Shown here: positions 1-11,969 of the stretch, one piece after another
How the letters are laid out: each line of letters opens with the position of its first letter
Numbering within the stretch: position 1 is the first letter of the stretch
Assembly (NCBI GenBank): GCA_037974665.1
Contig: CM075782.1
Span: 48,221,351 to 48,285,350 of the forward strand
Origin: Ehretia macrophylla
Taxonomy: Eukaryota > Streptophyta > Magnoliopsida > Boraginales > Ehretiaceae
DNA length: 64,000 nt
Reading direction: 5' to 3'
The notes under the pieces: model-generated
What the model was told of the DNA's origin: nothing
The model's database searches: none
The model's input: the letters and a program-made list of their open reading frames with translations, nothing else
Made by a program: the position numbers and the translations under genes

Positions 1-532
1 TGCACCTGGGGCGGATTTAGGAGTTTTTAGGTTAAAATACATAATTTTTTAATTATATAAATATACTTAACACACATATCAAAAGATTTTAAGTGTGAGA
101 GACTTTAAAATCGATTCTTGGAGTTAATATCTCAAGTGATGTAATTATATCTATTTGTTTGTAAACCTCCCTTAAATCGAAAAAAAGAAAAAGAAAAAAG
201 ATATTGCCTATTAGAATTGATCTTGCAACTTCTCACACTTATAACATTGAACATATCACTAAACCAGAGGTAGGGTGGTGAATGTATTTTTTTCCAAGGG
301 GGTTAATTATTCTTTTTAATTCAGAATACATAAATATTTATTTTTAAAAAATGGAAAATTTTAACTTATTTTTGCACAGTGGGGGCTACAACACAAATTA
401 TCCAATAATATTATGCTCAAGATTTGGATGAAATGCTCAAATAATGACTTATTATAATTAATGATTTTGAGTTTAAACTACCATTCGATCATTATTAAAA
501 ATAATTTTTAAAAAAGATGTCAACATGTTTAA

Positions 533-1070
533 GGCTACCCTCAATAGATGCTCTAAATGGACTCTAAAAATAAATTTAGAGTCATGTTACTTTTTGGAGC
601 CCCATTTAGAGACCCATATATTTTTTAGGGTCTCTTAAAAAAATCATCATCAGTGAGGAGTTCTAAATTTAAGAATCCATGATAGGACCCGCAGGCCTTT
701 CCATTTTTTATTCAGCCAAAGTACTTTGTTTTTGAAGTTGTCAACTTTTTTTTTCTTTTTTTTGTTAAAATTATCAATCAAATGTCAAATCTGATTTGTT
801 GAAGATACCTATGTGGTCAAATTTAATTTGAAAGAGACCCATGTGGACTTTAAATTTTTTTGTCTTTTTTTTGGGGCTCCATTTCTTCAACAAATATGTT
901 AAAGAAAATGTAGCATAGTCTCTATTTTTGTTAAAATATGTTAAATTTGAAACAAAAGATTGAATTTGGGGCTCTATATTGTCCATTGGTGTTGAATTTT
1001 TCTTCAAAAGTCTCTATTTTTGCTAAAAAGTAGTAATTATTGCATTATAGAGCCCTTGTTGAGGATACCC
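533..1070. mobile_element. PIF/Harbinger-type MITE, 538 bp
   Basis: The left end begins GGCTACCCTCAAT and the right end reads, in reverse complement, GGGTATCCTCAAC. The element is flanked by TAA on both sides (530-532 and 1071-1073). The related sites at about 28960 and 55340 run straight from the left flank (AACATGTCT) into the right flank (AAAAGGC), so they are empty sites. A 3 bp TAA duplication with GG-starting inverted ends fits PIF/Harbinger (Tourist-like) elements. There is no transposase; short open frames inside are AT-rich noise. Confidence 0.75.
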
Positions 1071-1114
1071 TAAAAGGCAACTTTGGTCTGAACCGAACTT
1101 CTGATTGTTGCCGT

Positions 1115-1858
1115 TAGGAATGACAACGGTTCGAATAACAACAAAAAATGACAAAACCGTAACCAAAACTTTTTAGCAAACCAATAACCATAACCGTAAC
1201 CAAAGCATAACGGTTTTCAAAACCAATAACCATAACTGTAACCGTTAAGGATTTAAAAAACCACAGTTAACCATAACTGTAACCGTAACCGTAATCGTTT
1301 AACTAAAAAATAATTAGTTTAAACAAAAAAAACTAAAAAAATATAAGAATAATAGTTTAAATATAAAGAAACCAAAAATATAGAATACAAGCTAGCCAAT
1401 GATAAAACTTAAAATAAATTATATAATAATTTTATGAGCAAAAATCAAAATCAATAAGTTATGCAAAGAGAAATTCATTCTCAAGTGCTGAGCATGAAAC
1501 GTTTCTTCTTTCGTTTCCGCAAATAAAGATAACAATTCTTAAGAGTATAAGTATTGGTTTAATAGACTTAACCCATATCTTTTAATTGAGCTTAGTTTAC
1601 TTTTTTTAATTGAGTTTAATTCAATTTTTTATCATTTTATTTACTAATTTTAGTTAGTCTTCTATTATTTTAAATTTATATATATATATATGTTTCGGTT
1701 TTTTTTAACGTAAAAAATTAAAAGCTATCAGTTTATCAATCGGTTTCCCTTTATAAAACCCAAACTGTAACAGATTCCCCATCAATTTTTGTTATTAAAT
1801 TTTTATTGAGCCGTTACCCGTCAGTTTCAATTAAAACAGATACCCTTTGTCATTCTTA
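1115..1858. mobile_element. Non-autonomous hAT-like element, 744 bp
   Basis: The ends are TAGGAATGACAACGG on the left and TAAGAATGACAAAGGG in reverse complement on the right. Flanking octamers GTTGCCGT (1107-1114) and ATTACCGT (1859-1866) look like a worn 8 bp duplication (6 of 8 identical). Blocks A and B have no insertion at this place (about 29000 and 55380). The subterminal part, about 1140-1300, is packed with AACCGTAACC-type direct repeats, a usual feature of hAT transposase-binding regions. No transposase is left. Confidence 0.65.
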
Positions 1859-2515
1859 ATTACCGTGTAACGATGGATTCATTTTTTTCTAAAATGTGGG
1901 CCCGGAATGACCCACGTGAACCGAATATTATGGAAAACCTGTGATGGACGGATTAATGTGTTTCTAACTGTAAGCCCATCAAGGCCGACATGAAATGAAC
2001 ATTATGGTTCGATCTCAAATTGGCAATATGACAAAAAAAAAAAAAAAAAGGCAATATGGACCCACACACGTTTTTCATATTTTTTTTTTATAAAATACCA
2101 AAATATTTTAAAGGGTATTTTAAATACCATACAAAAATACATTTCTTAAAAATAAGAAATAATAGCATACTTTGACACGAGTGCATAATGATTAAAATGT
2201 TATAACCAAAATAAGTAAACATTTAGCCTAAAATCAACATTGATTGGTAGCATCACTATTGGGGAAATTGAAATATTGCTCGACATATTTCACAAACTAT
2301 AGTACATTTACTTGATGAAATCGGGGAAAAAATCCAAACAGTTGACATTCTTCATCGCTGTTGTGGTGGTACGCCATCGACAGATGGCAATTCTTGAGCT
2401 TTTTCTAGTGCCAGCCATAATGGTGGCAAAAATTATGCCATATCAGATGAAGTTAAAGGAGGAAAGATGCTTATGTTGATTGTTGATGGTAAGAGGAAGA
2501 AAAAGAAGTTGATTG

Positions 2516-3047
2516 TTTTTTTTTAATAGAAAAATAAAAGTATATTCATTAAACTCAACAAAAATAAATCACCAATCAAACATAAGACCTAGATGAGAAT
2601 GTTACTAAGGTCCCAGTTACTACACAAAACCTTATGTATGTTGTTATTTTTAAATTTTTTACATATATAAATTTTCAATCTAATAAACTAAAAAATATTA
2701 ACAACAATACTTTTTTATGGGACAAAATTATTACGAAAGATCCTGTGATTCATTTCTTTCCAAAGAACATACACAATCCCACAGAACATGAGTCTCCCAA
2801 CGGTAGCCTGCAAGTCATCTCCTTTGCAAAAAATAATACTCCAATTAAGAGCATCATCCCATGAAACAGGAGCAACATTAACCAGCAGCAAGTCAAGGCC
2901 AAGGGACCAGATCCTTCGGCTCAGACCACAAGTAAAGAAAAGATTATCTCTTTCCTCCCCACCAATCCCGCAGAGCTTGCAAATACTGTCCTGAGCAAGA
3001 CCCCAAACCATTAATCTATCTTTAGTTGGCAGCCTATTAAGCATGGC
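2516..3047 (-). mobile_element. 5'-truncated LINE (non-LTR retrotransposon) 3' end with zf-RVT remnant
   Basis: On the minus strand, 3044 to 2715 encodes 109 residues resembling the zinc-binding region after plant LINE reverse transcriptases (zf-RVT). It starts RLPTKDRL, has a C-x2-C pair (CKLC), then a hydrophobic LFFTC and an aromatic IW, as in that family; the expected His before LFF is Asn. The poly(T) run at 2516-2524 is the element's poly(A) tail in minus orientation. Blocks A and B lack this insertion (about 29620 and 56000). Target-site duplication is unclear: AAAAAGAAG occurs on both sides but not flush with the tail. It is a dead 3' fragment. Confidence 0.7.
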
Positions 3048-3394
3048 AAAAAGAAGAAGGTGAGACTGGTGTTATTTTCATAGATAAACTAGAATTAAAA
3101 TTCAATTTCAAATTTAAATCGGAAGTAACTTTAACATTGAAATTCAAAATAGAACTAAAAGATCTGACCAAACAAAAAAAAAGAACTAAATTCAATTTCA
3201 TATTAAAATCCAAATTCTTGATAGAATTCAAATTCAAATTCAAAGTAGAATTAAAACCAGAATTCAAATTCGAAATCAAAACCAAATTCCTCGTCGAGTG
3301 CTTGAGAAGAAAGAATGATTGCCCGACTACCGTGAGTAGACAAATACTTGCTGCCAAACAATAAAAAGAAATGACGAATTCTTAGTTGGTAAGA

Positions 3395-3500
3395 AATACA
3401 AATTCAAATCCTCTCATATTGACTTATCTTTTACAATATTATGAGAAAAAAATCACAACCGTCTATATTATTACAAGCAATTTCAGTCATTCACTTAATC
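3395..3500. repeat. Diverged end of the CCTCTCATAAT terminal-repeat family
   Basis: CCTCTCATATTGACTT followed by TATTATGAGAAAAAAATC resembles the module ends at 30198, 37284 and 56577. It is a worn copy, adjacent to the block 0 flank in the same order as in blocks A and B. Confidence 0.45.
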
Positions 3501-4250
3501 CAACCTTAGAAAAGAAGTTTAAACCCAAAATACAGTTTTTTTTAGCTTTTTATACTTTACTTAACTACACATTTTGCTTTTTTGAAAATATTTTTTGATT
3601 GATCTATTTTACGGTGTTATAAAATATTAAAAAATTCAAAAAAAAAAAAAGAAATTTTTTTACGACTAACAGAGCCTTAATCAAGTGCATAGAGTTAGAT
3701 GTAATTTTCTGCCCTACGATTGGGTTTGTAATATCCCTAGGGATTTGCAATATTTGTTGAAGATGTAGAATTTGAAAGGTGGGATTCCCGGTGGATTGGA
3801 TGTTTTCGTTAGAGCTTCTTTCTCTCTTGTCATTAATTAAGGGCACCTGGCTTACAATTATTAGTGAAAGAGTACCAATTGACCCAACTAGCGAATCTGT
3901 TTACTTTAATCTTTTTCATTTCCGTGAATACCACTCGAAAGTAGTCATTTTTCGGTTTGATAGCACAAGCACAATCCATCCATCTTCTTTCGGAGAGTAA
4001 GTAACAGGTGAAAGGACTGTCGATAGGTAAGACACATCAGCTTCTTCAATCAGTCATCCGGTGAACACAAATTCATCAGTAGAACGGCAAGTACTAGTAA
4101 AAATAGATTATCTCTCGACTCTAAATGAAGATAGAATTCATCATCATCATTGAATTTCTTTTGAAATTTGTTTATCTTGAAAGGTCTTTTTACACTTTCA
4201 TCGTACTGTGTAATACTTTAATAGGAGAATATTGATATTGATTGATATCT
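3501..4250. other. Unassigned intergenic sequence
   Basis: No gene, RNA gene or bounded repeat recognised. There are A-runs at about 3640 and short open frames without family resemblance. Confidence 0.5.
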
Positions 4251-4609
4251 GATCATAGGGTGTACGGTGATGTATATAATTCGTACTTTTAATGGATGCA
4301 TCTTTTGACAAAAAATAAAATAAAATAAAACACTGAGCAACAAAAGATTTTAATTGTAGTAGGCCTCGTTGTTGGCCTAGAGCGATGATTCATCATGGTA
4401 TGAAAGATATTGGAAGGTCCCATATACCTAGGATTAGAGGTGATATTGGGCTGGGCTGACATAGATCAAATTCAATCCAACATATTAAAATTTGAATTTA
4501 GTCCAATTTGTTTGAAAATGGGTTTAACTCGGCCCAATTTATCATATATAAGTGAGATGAGTTGGATCATATATTTTTCAACTCAGCACATTTGTGTCTA
4601 AACCCATTT

Positions 4610-4765
4610 GTACCAAAACCCAACCCAACTCAGCCCATAAGCTCAATTCAGCCCAGTTCGAACCCAACACAAACCCAACTCAGCCCATAAGTTCAGTCTA
4701 GCCCAGTTCGAACCCAGCACAAACCTAACTCAACCCATAAGCTCAACCCAGCTCATCTCGAACCT
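4610..4765. repeat. Subterminal tandem repeats of the hAT element
   Basis: About three imperfect ~58 bp units, each with AACCCAACTCAGCCCATAAG followed by a GCCCAGTTCGAACC block. They probably served as transposase-binding repeats; that role is inference. Confidence 0.6.
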
Positions 4766-5101
4766 AGTACAGACTCAGATTGAGCCCAGCTCAAATACAA
4801 TTCGAGCCCAAATAACGCACATCATGAGTCCAACTCAGGCCTAGCACAATATAAGCACAATTGGAGTCCATTTATTACACAAATTGAATATTATGCATTA
4901 TGACTAATAACTTTTTTTTAGATAAGTTAAAAAAAATATAATAATAACAAATAACAAATTTATTTTTTAAGATGATACAAAATAACTTGTTATCAAATCT
5001 TTTTTATGATATTGTAAATATTACAATTTGTAATTTATTTTTATATTATTTTATTTTTTATAATTATAATTTATACATGTAGTTTTTCTTATAAATAAGT
5101 A

Positions 5102-5416
5102 TTGTATTTCACTTCATTTTATTACAAAACTATTTATTTTACTACCTATCTTTATTTTACCACAAGAGAATACACAGTATTTATGACTATCAATATTTGG
5201 AATTATTTTTCTTACTTTGAAGAATATGGGTATGTAATTTGTAACTATTGTGAACGTAAATATATATTTCGTCACCAATTTGAAACTATAATGCTTGTAA
5301 GACATCTTGTATCTCAACACTCAAATGTTCTAAACTATTTCAATCCTCAACCACCGCCGCCACCACCAGCACCACCAGCACCACCAGCAGGCCCAACACC
5401 CGTACAAGGAGCATAA
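5102..5416 (+). pseudogene. hAT transposase N-terminal remnant with BED zinc finger
   Basis: The 104-residue frame contains a BED-type finger. Trp33 and Phe36 (IWNYF) lie before Cys47-x2-Cys50, then His68-x4-His73 after a 17-residue loop, giving the C-x2-C...H-x4-H pattern of hAT transposases. After the finger comes a Pro/Ala-rich tail (residues 82-100) and a stop. The RNase H-like catalytic domain and the hAT dimerisation region are absent; downstream is AT-rich non-coding DNA up to the right terminus. The first ~28 residues are Tyr/Phe/Thr-rich and look like translated AT-rich leader, so the true start may be Met28. It could still make a DNA-binding peptide, but nothing shows that it is expressed. 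Confidence 0.6.
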
Positions 5417-7405
5417 TAAAATGGAGAACTTCTCCACCAACATTCTTCAAGCATTTATGTAATTTTTTTTTTTATGTTTATTAGTAATGTATATGTGTCT
5501 CGTAAACTTGCGGTTTGTTAAGTAATATTTTAATGTTTTATCATTTATATTAATATTTTCAATCAACTTATGTCTTGTTAATCGTTAAATTAAATTTTTC
5601 GTAAAAAAAGTTAAGCTTAAGTTTTTTTCGTTATTAATCCAACTATCAAAATTCAGAAAATAATAATTACAAAACAATAAATAAAAAATGGGCTGGCCCA
5701 GCCCAGCTCAACCCAACTCGTGACTCGAAGTAGCGGGCTCGTGGGCCAAGTTGGATCCTATATTTCAAGAATTGAGCCCAACCCACCTCAGCCCACTAAA
5801 CATATGTGCCGAGCTGGTCTCATTTTTCTTAATCCACGACTCGAACGGGCCGTGTTGGGCCCTGTCGGGCCATGCCAGGTTGGCCCATTTGCCAGCTCTA
5901 CCTAGGATGCTGGTAGTGGTGAAGAGGATTTGAATCATCATGTATCATAATTTATATAACGATATGAGAGATATAATGGTGGTATTTAACCTTTTATAAA
6001 ATGGATGGATGGATGGGATTTGAAGGATTAAATCCAATGATTTATAACGTTCTTCATCTAGTAGAAGAAAGAAAAAATAAAGAAAGAGGATCAGATTCAT
6101 AATGATGATGATATATTTAAATTATTTTATTATAATTATATAAATATATAATTACCGTTGGATTGTTATATGAAAATATCATTACTATTATATCTTACAA
6201 TGTTATAATCATGTGATAGGATTCAAAATCATTTAGTTTCGGGTAATCTAAAATTTGACAAAAAAAAAGAGAAGAAGAGAGAAAATGAGAATAACTTTGG
6301 AGGTTATCAACATCACTTATCTTTGCTTACTCTTCAATCTCTATTTGCGCGATATAAGGCTATTCTCAATGAAGTCTTTATTTTGGATCTCTATCCACTA
6401 TTTTAGAGACTCATATAAAGGTCAAGTACTATTTTCAGAGATCCATTTAGAGACTAAGATAAAAAAAAAATATTTTAGAGACCTATTTAGAGACCAAGAT
6501 AAAAGAAACTATCTCCAGTTACAGTCTTTGTAAAATTGAATTTCTATATTGTGTTAATTTGAATTTTACATAGTAATTTGATTATGTGTTATTTTTTCTC
6601 GTGTGTTATTTTTTTAATTAATTATTATTTATATTATCTTAACTTTTTTTAACGAATATTTCAACCAAAAAATAAATAAATTTTGACAAAGATAAAATTT
6701 TAAAAATTAGGATTACGTTTAATTACATCCGGTTTATATTCCGGTGTTGTATTTATTTATATATATTTTTCTCTTTTTTATTTTATTCAAATTTTTAAGT
6801 AATTAAATTTATTAATTTAATCTTAAATCTCTTATCCGAATAACATCCATTGGATTGAATTTCTTTTCTTTAATCTCATCCGTTTATTTGATATCTCAAT
6901 CTCAAATCTAGTTAAAAAAAACCTAATTTTAAAGAACCCTAATTATAAAAAAAATTAATTAAAAAACCCTAATTAAAAAATAGCTAGTTAAAAAAACCTA
7001 ATTTAAAAAAATCCTAATTAGAAAACCCTAATTAAAAAAAACCCTAATTAAAACTATTAAACAAGCCTAATTACAAAAAAAAAGACCTAAGTATAAAACC
7101 CAAACACATCAGCGCTTCCTTTCCCAAACTCCTATTCCCGTTGCGCCCCCCTCCCCTTCCTAAACCCCTACCCCCAACCCCAAACCCCTACCCCCACCGT
7201 GGTTTCTCCCCCAATACCATACTACCACCATCGAACATTAACCACCACCGCCGAAACCACCCCCATTGCAATTTTTTTTTTTTTAATATTATGTGTTTAC
7301 CTTTTTAATTGCTTTTTGTGTTTATTTTTGTTAAACATGGTGGTGTTGGATGTTCTTGCTTGCATATATAGAATATCCAACTCCACCAATGGCTCTTTTT
7401 TTGGT

Positions 7406-7408
<3 letters not shown>

Positions 7409-7449
<41 letters not shown>
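7409..7449. repeat. Poly(T) tract, about 40 nt
   Basis: An almost uninterrupted T-run ends just left of the psbC fragment. Runs like this slip in replication and sequencing, so the length is uncertain. Confidence 0.9.
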
Positions 7450-7450
<1 letters not shown>

Positions 7451-7456
7451 TGTGTT

Positions 7457-8330
<874 letters not shown>

Positions 8331-9093
8331 TCTATAGTTTTTGTTGAAGAAAATGGAGACTAGGTACTATTTTTGCTCCCCAAAACTTGAATGATGTCAT
8401 AATTTTACGAAAACATGTGCAAATGGATTTTAAAGACCCCATTGGTGGTATTTTTTTTTATTATTTATCAATAGAGTCTCTAAAAACAACAATGATTGTC
8501 TTTTAGAGATTCCATTGAGGTTCCCCTAAAAGGCCTACTTATCCGTGGAGCACAACTTGATTGGATCACCTAAATCTTAAAATAATCATCACGTTTGGTA
8601 TGTATAGTTTGGATTACGATGCAAAACTGGTTTTTAATGCTATTCGGGATTTCTAGTATTGTGATCGAAGAGTTTTCTCTTTTATTCACAATTTTTATCT
8701 CTGCCTATATATATATTTCTTTCTCGTCTGGCCACGCCTGACTCCTGTCTGTATGAACCAACCTTGTGACAACATGAGTTGTTTATGCAATTAGGATATA
8801 TTTCTTTTTCCATGATTGATGTTTCAACTTTCCTTTAGTATTATTTTTGCAGATTTTGCGTGTACATTCAGATGCTATGGCATTTGAAATAGGTTGAACC
8901 ATTTACATTTTTTTTTGTGAATGTATATATGATCACTTGGGGAAAAAAGAAAAAAGAAAAAGTCAGATAGTCGGGAAGGAGATTCTGGCTTGTGCAGATG
9001 CGGGACCAATCCCAACCTATCAATCTTTTTTATGCAATTGTAGTGAATGATTTATGAAATATAAATGACTAAATCAAAATATTCTATGCGACT

Positions 9094-9279
9094 ATGAGAA
9101 ATGAAAAGATCCTTCGAGCACTTCATTCCCGCATGGGCGGAAAATTTGTTGATGTTTCTGTTGTGCTATTAAATTGTTGGCATTCGTCGCAGAGTAAATC
9201 ATTGCCTTTCACGTCCTCCCATTGCACATTCTTCACCATCTTTTTACTTCACTTTCAATGCATCGTCCTGCTTGATTGA
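9094..9279 (+). other. Recurrent 61-codon open frame in the dispersed repeat (family of at least five)
   Basis: Begins MRNEKILRALHSRMG and ends FQCIVLLD. The same frame is kept at 32725-32910 (+), 35820-36011 (-), 60158-60343 (+) and 63255-63446 (-); the copy near 12627 is broken by a deletion. I recognise no family. Similar copies reflect recent duplication of the DNA, so conservation of the frame is weak evidence of function; it may be a shared fragment of an untranslated or captured exon. Confidence 0.3.
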
Positions 9280-9480
9280 TTCAATATCAATAAAAGAAAA
9301 ATAATTAGGATCAGTCTTGAACCATTTCATTACATTTGATTTTACTTTAGACTTGTTACTAGGTAAATACATTTTTTATTCTATTTTCCTATCAGGATCA
9401 TTCTTGATCCGTGGTGCTGAGAACTGAGGAGCAGGCCTCTATTTGCCTTCTCTGATTTTCCACACATGCGTTTGCAAATT

Positions 9481-10540
9481 TTGACATAGCATTCCTCGAA
9501 CAGAGCACTTTTCTATGCGCCGTTCAAACCTTTTCCTCTTTTGCATGTGCCTGATATCTGCAGCACACATTTATTTTCCTTCTTTAATTTGTTCTCTTAA
9601 TTTTTCCACAAGCATCAACATCACCTTTCTTTTTCCTTTTGTCCCTTTCTTTCATTTCTTTGTCCATTTTTGTTTCTTCCTTTTTGACCTCACCACAAGT
9701 GACTTTACAGCTCACAATAACATGATCAATCAATGATCTATTATAATAAAAAAATTCTGAGTTATAAAGTAAAAAGAAAAAAAGGCAACAAAAAAGGGGC
9801 AGGTGATGGGCTTGATTAATTTTGTCCCAAGGTATTATATTGCTGCTCTTTACTTTTCTCCGCAGGCTTGTTTCTCAAAGATGTACTAATTACTATCAAA
9901 TGATTGATCAATTTATAAGAAGTAACTTTTTTGGTCGGAATATAAATGTAAATTAGAGAGGATAACGTTTGATATGTTAGAATGAGTTAGAATTGATATG
10001 GTATTTTCAGTTTTATTTTGATTCTTTTGCTTGGTATGAGTCAATGAATCTGAAAATCGCATTCCTTAGTAATCAGATTAATTCCTCCCGATATGAGATT
10101 ATTGGATTAGTGGTTCGTGAAAAAATGCACAAGATTAGCCATTTTTATATTTTTCTGTTTGAACTCCTTTATCAAATATCTAAAATGCCGTTCAAAACAT
10201 AATCTATTTAAAAATTGGTCATTTATAATAATAATAATGATAACAGTAGCCGTTTACATATATATATATATATGTTATTCTAAAATTAGCCGTTTAGAGT
10301 CATAGCTTAATTTAATTTAATTACCTTGGCTCAATGTCATTAAGTTTAGCGATAATCTAGCATACGATTGACAAGAAATTACTTTTTTATACTTTAGCAT
10401 ACGTATAAATTAATTTTTTTGTACAAACCACTTCAAAATGCTACAATAATTTGTATTTTTGTAGTTCATGTGAAAAGTGGTGGACCCAAGTATCAAAGCT
10501 CAGGGAGTGTACTCGTTTAATGAGAGATGTCAAAGTGTAG
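9481..10540. other. Unassigned intergenic sequence
   Basis: No gene recognised. AT-rich, with a short (TA)n run at about 10257-10273. Confidence 0.5.
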
Positions 10541-10693
10541 GATAATGTATATAATTCGTACTTTTAATGGATGCATCTGTCGATAAAAAATAAAATACAA
10601 TAAAATAAAATACTGAGCAACAAAAGATTTTAGTTGTAGAAGTTGTTCTTCTATTTACCTAGGTGGATGGTCAGCCCACTCACATGGGATGGG

Positions 10694-10957
10694 TGTTGAA
10701 AATAATAAATAATATAATACATCCCTCTCTAAAAGTTTAAACTTTTAGATGAGGTGGTCACTTAACATGACATCAGAGCCTATGTGTCAAAAGGTCTTGA
10801 GTTCAAACTCACCTCCACCCATTTAAAATATTAAAAATGTATAGTGAAAAACTAAAAAATTAACTCCGTTTACACTTGGGGGAGCGTGTTAAAGATAACT
10901 AATATAATACACTCATTTCTAACAATTTAAACTTTTAGATGAGGTGTTCACTTAACA
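10694..10957 (+). mobile_element. Miniature TRIM element, 264 bp, complete
   Basis: Two direct terminal repeats (10694-10767 and 10887-10957, about 72 bp) begin TGTT and end CACTTAACA. Immediately after the left one is TGACATCAGAGCC (10768-10780), one or two changes from the initiator-Met tRNA primer-binding site TGGTATCAGAGCC. Just before the right one is a purine-rich tract, CTTGGGGGAGCG. A perfect 5 bp duplication, ATGGG, flanks it (10689-10693 and 10958-10962). This is the full signature of a terminal-repeat retrotransposon in miniature. Terminal-repeat tails also occur alone near 11053-11096, 11338-11354 and 49785-49815. Confidence 0.85.
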
Positions 10958-11600
10958 ATGGGTTCCACAACATGTGGGGCCCATTTTTATATGAATGGAC
11001 TGACCATCAACCCTGGTGTATGGAAGAATTTTCATAATTATAGTGGGTTTTCCTCTCTAACAATTTAAACTTTTAGATGAGATATTCACTTAACAGTAGG
11101 GTCTAATTTTATATGAATGGACTGACCATCCACCCGGGTGGATGAAATTTTTTTCATAATTATAGTAGGTTTCCCTGTCGGCCTAGTACGATGATTCATC
11201 AGCGTAGGAAAGATATTGGAGGGTCCTATACCTAGGATGCTGGTAGTGGTAGAAGGGACTTGAATCATCTCGTATCATAATTTATATAATAATATGAGAA
11301 ATATAATGGTGGTATTTAACATATATAAATTATAAAATGGAGGTGGTCACTTAACAGTGGGTCCCACAACATGTGGAGCCCACTTTTATATAAATGAGCT
11401 GACCATCCACCCAGGTGAATGAAAGAATTTTCATAATTATAGTGGGCTTCCCTGTCAGCCTAATATGATGATTCATCATGGTAGGAAAGATATTGGAGGG
11501 TCCTATACCTAAGATGCTGGTCATGGTAGAAGGGACTTGAATTATCTCGTATCATAATTTATATAATGATATGAGAAATTAATGGTGGTATTTAACATAA
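10919..11600. repeat. Local duplications built around GTGGTCACTTAACA units
   Basis: Units contain TTTAAACTTTTAGATGAG, CACTTAACAGTGGG, GAATGGACTGACCATC and TTTTCATAATTATAGTGGG. Copies start near 10919, 11055 and 11338; the ~180 bp stretch from CCCTGTCGGCCTAG (about 11174) to GGTGGTATTTAAC recurs from about 11452. Part of each unit is a TRIM terminal-repeat tail. Confidence 0.6.
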
Positions 11601-11969
11601 ATTATAAAATGGATGGATGGGAGTTGAAGGATTAAATCCAACTATTCATAATGCTTCTCATTTAGTGTAAGAGAAAAAATTAAAAGAAAGGATCCTGATT
11701 TATAATGGCGATAATATGTTCACATTATTTTTTCATAATTATATAAGATATTATTACCATTGGATTGCTATATGAAAATATCATTACTATTCGATTTCTT
11801 ACAATGTTATACTAATATGAAAAGATCCAAATTCTTTTAGTACCGATAATCTAAAATTTGACACAAAAAAAAAGAAAAAGAAAATGAGAATCACGTTGGA
11901 GGTTATCAACAACACTTATCTTTGCTTACTCTTTGATCTCTATCTGCGCGACATAAAGATTCTACTTAT

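Larger units (their letters stand above)
1..3370. repeat. 5' flank of a further chlorophyllase copy (block 0), interrupted by insertions
   Basis: The first bases match the DNA just upstream of CLH-A (from about 28413) and CLH-B (from about 54780), starting with the shared word GGGCGGATTTAGGAG. Homology continues to the AAATTCAAATTC-rich tract at 3137-3290, matching 29640-29900 and 56020-56280. Because CLH-A and CLH-B lie on the minus strand with start codons about 50 bp left of this point, the window probably opens just upstream of another chlorophyllase gene. Compared with blocks A and B this copy is older: it differs at many single sites and carries a MITE (533-1070), a hAT element (1115-1858) and a LINE fragment (about 2516-3047) that the other two lack. 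No coding region is supported here apart from the LINE remnant. Confidence 0.75.
4435..5900. mobile_element. hAT transposon derivative, 1466 bp, with perfect 8 bp TSD
   Basis: The perfect octamer CCTAGGAT flanks the element (4427-4434 and 5901-5908). The ends are TAGAGGTGATATTGGGC and, in reverse complement, TAGAGCTGGCAAATGGGC, close to the common plant hAT end. The second repeat copy at about 11229 reads through CCTAGGATGCTGG uninterrupted, an empty site. Both subterminal regions are full of GCCCA/TGGGC words. Inside, 5102-5416 keeps a BED zinc finger, so this is an internally deleted relative of an autonomous element rather than a pure MITE. Confidence 0.85.

Noticed and set aside
3137-3364. 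Lys/Phe-rich open frames, also at 29787 and 56166
   Set aside because: They are translations of the AAATTCAAATTC low-complexity tract; no codon bias or family match.
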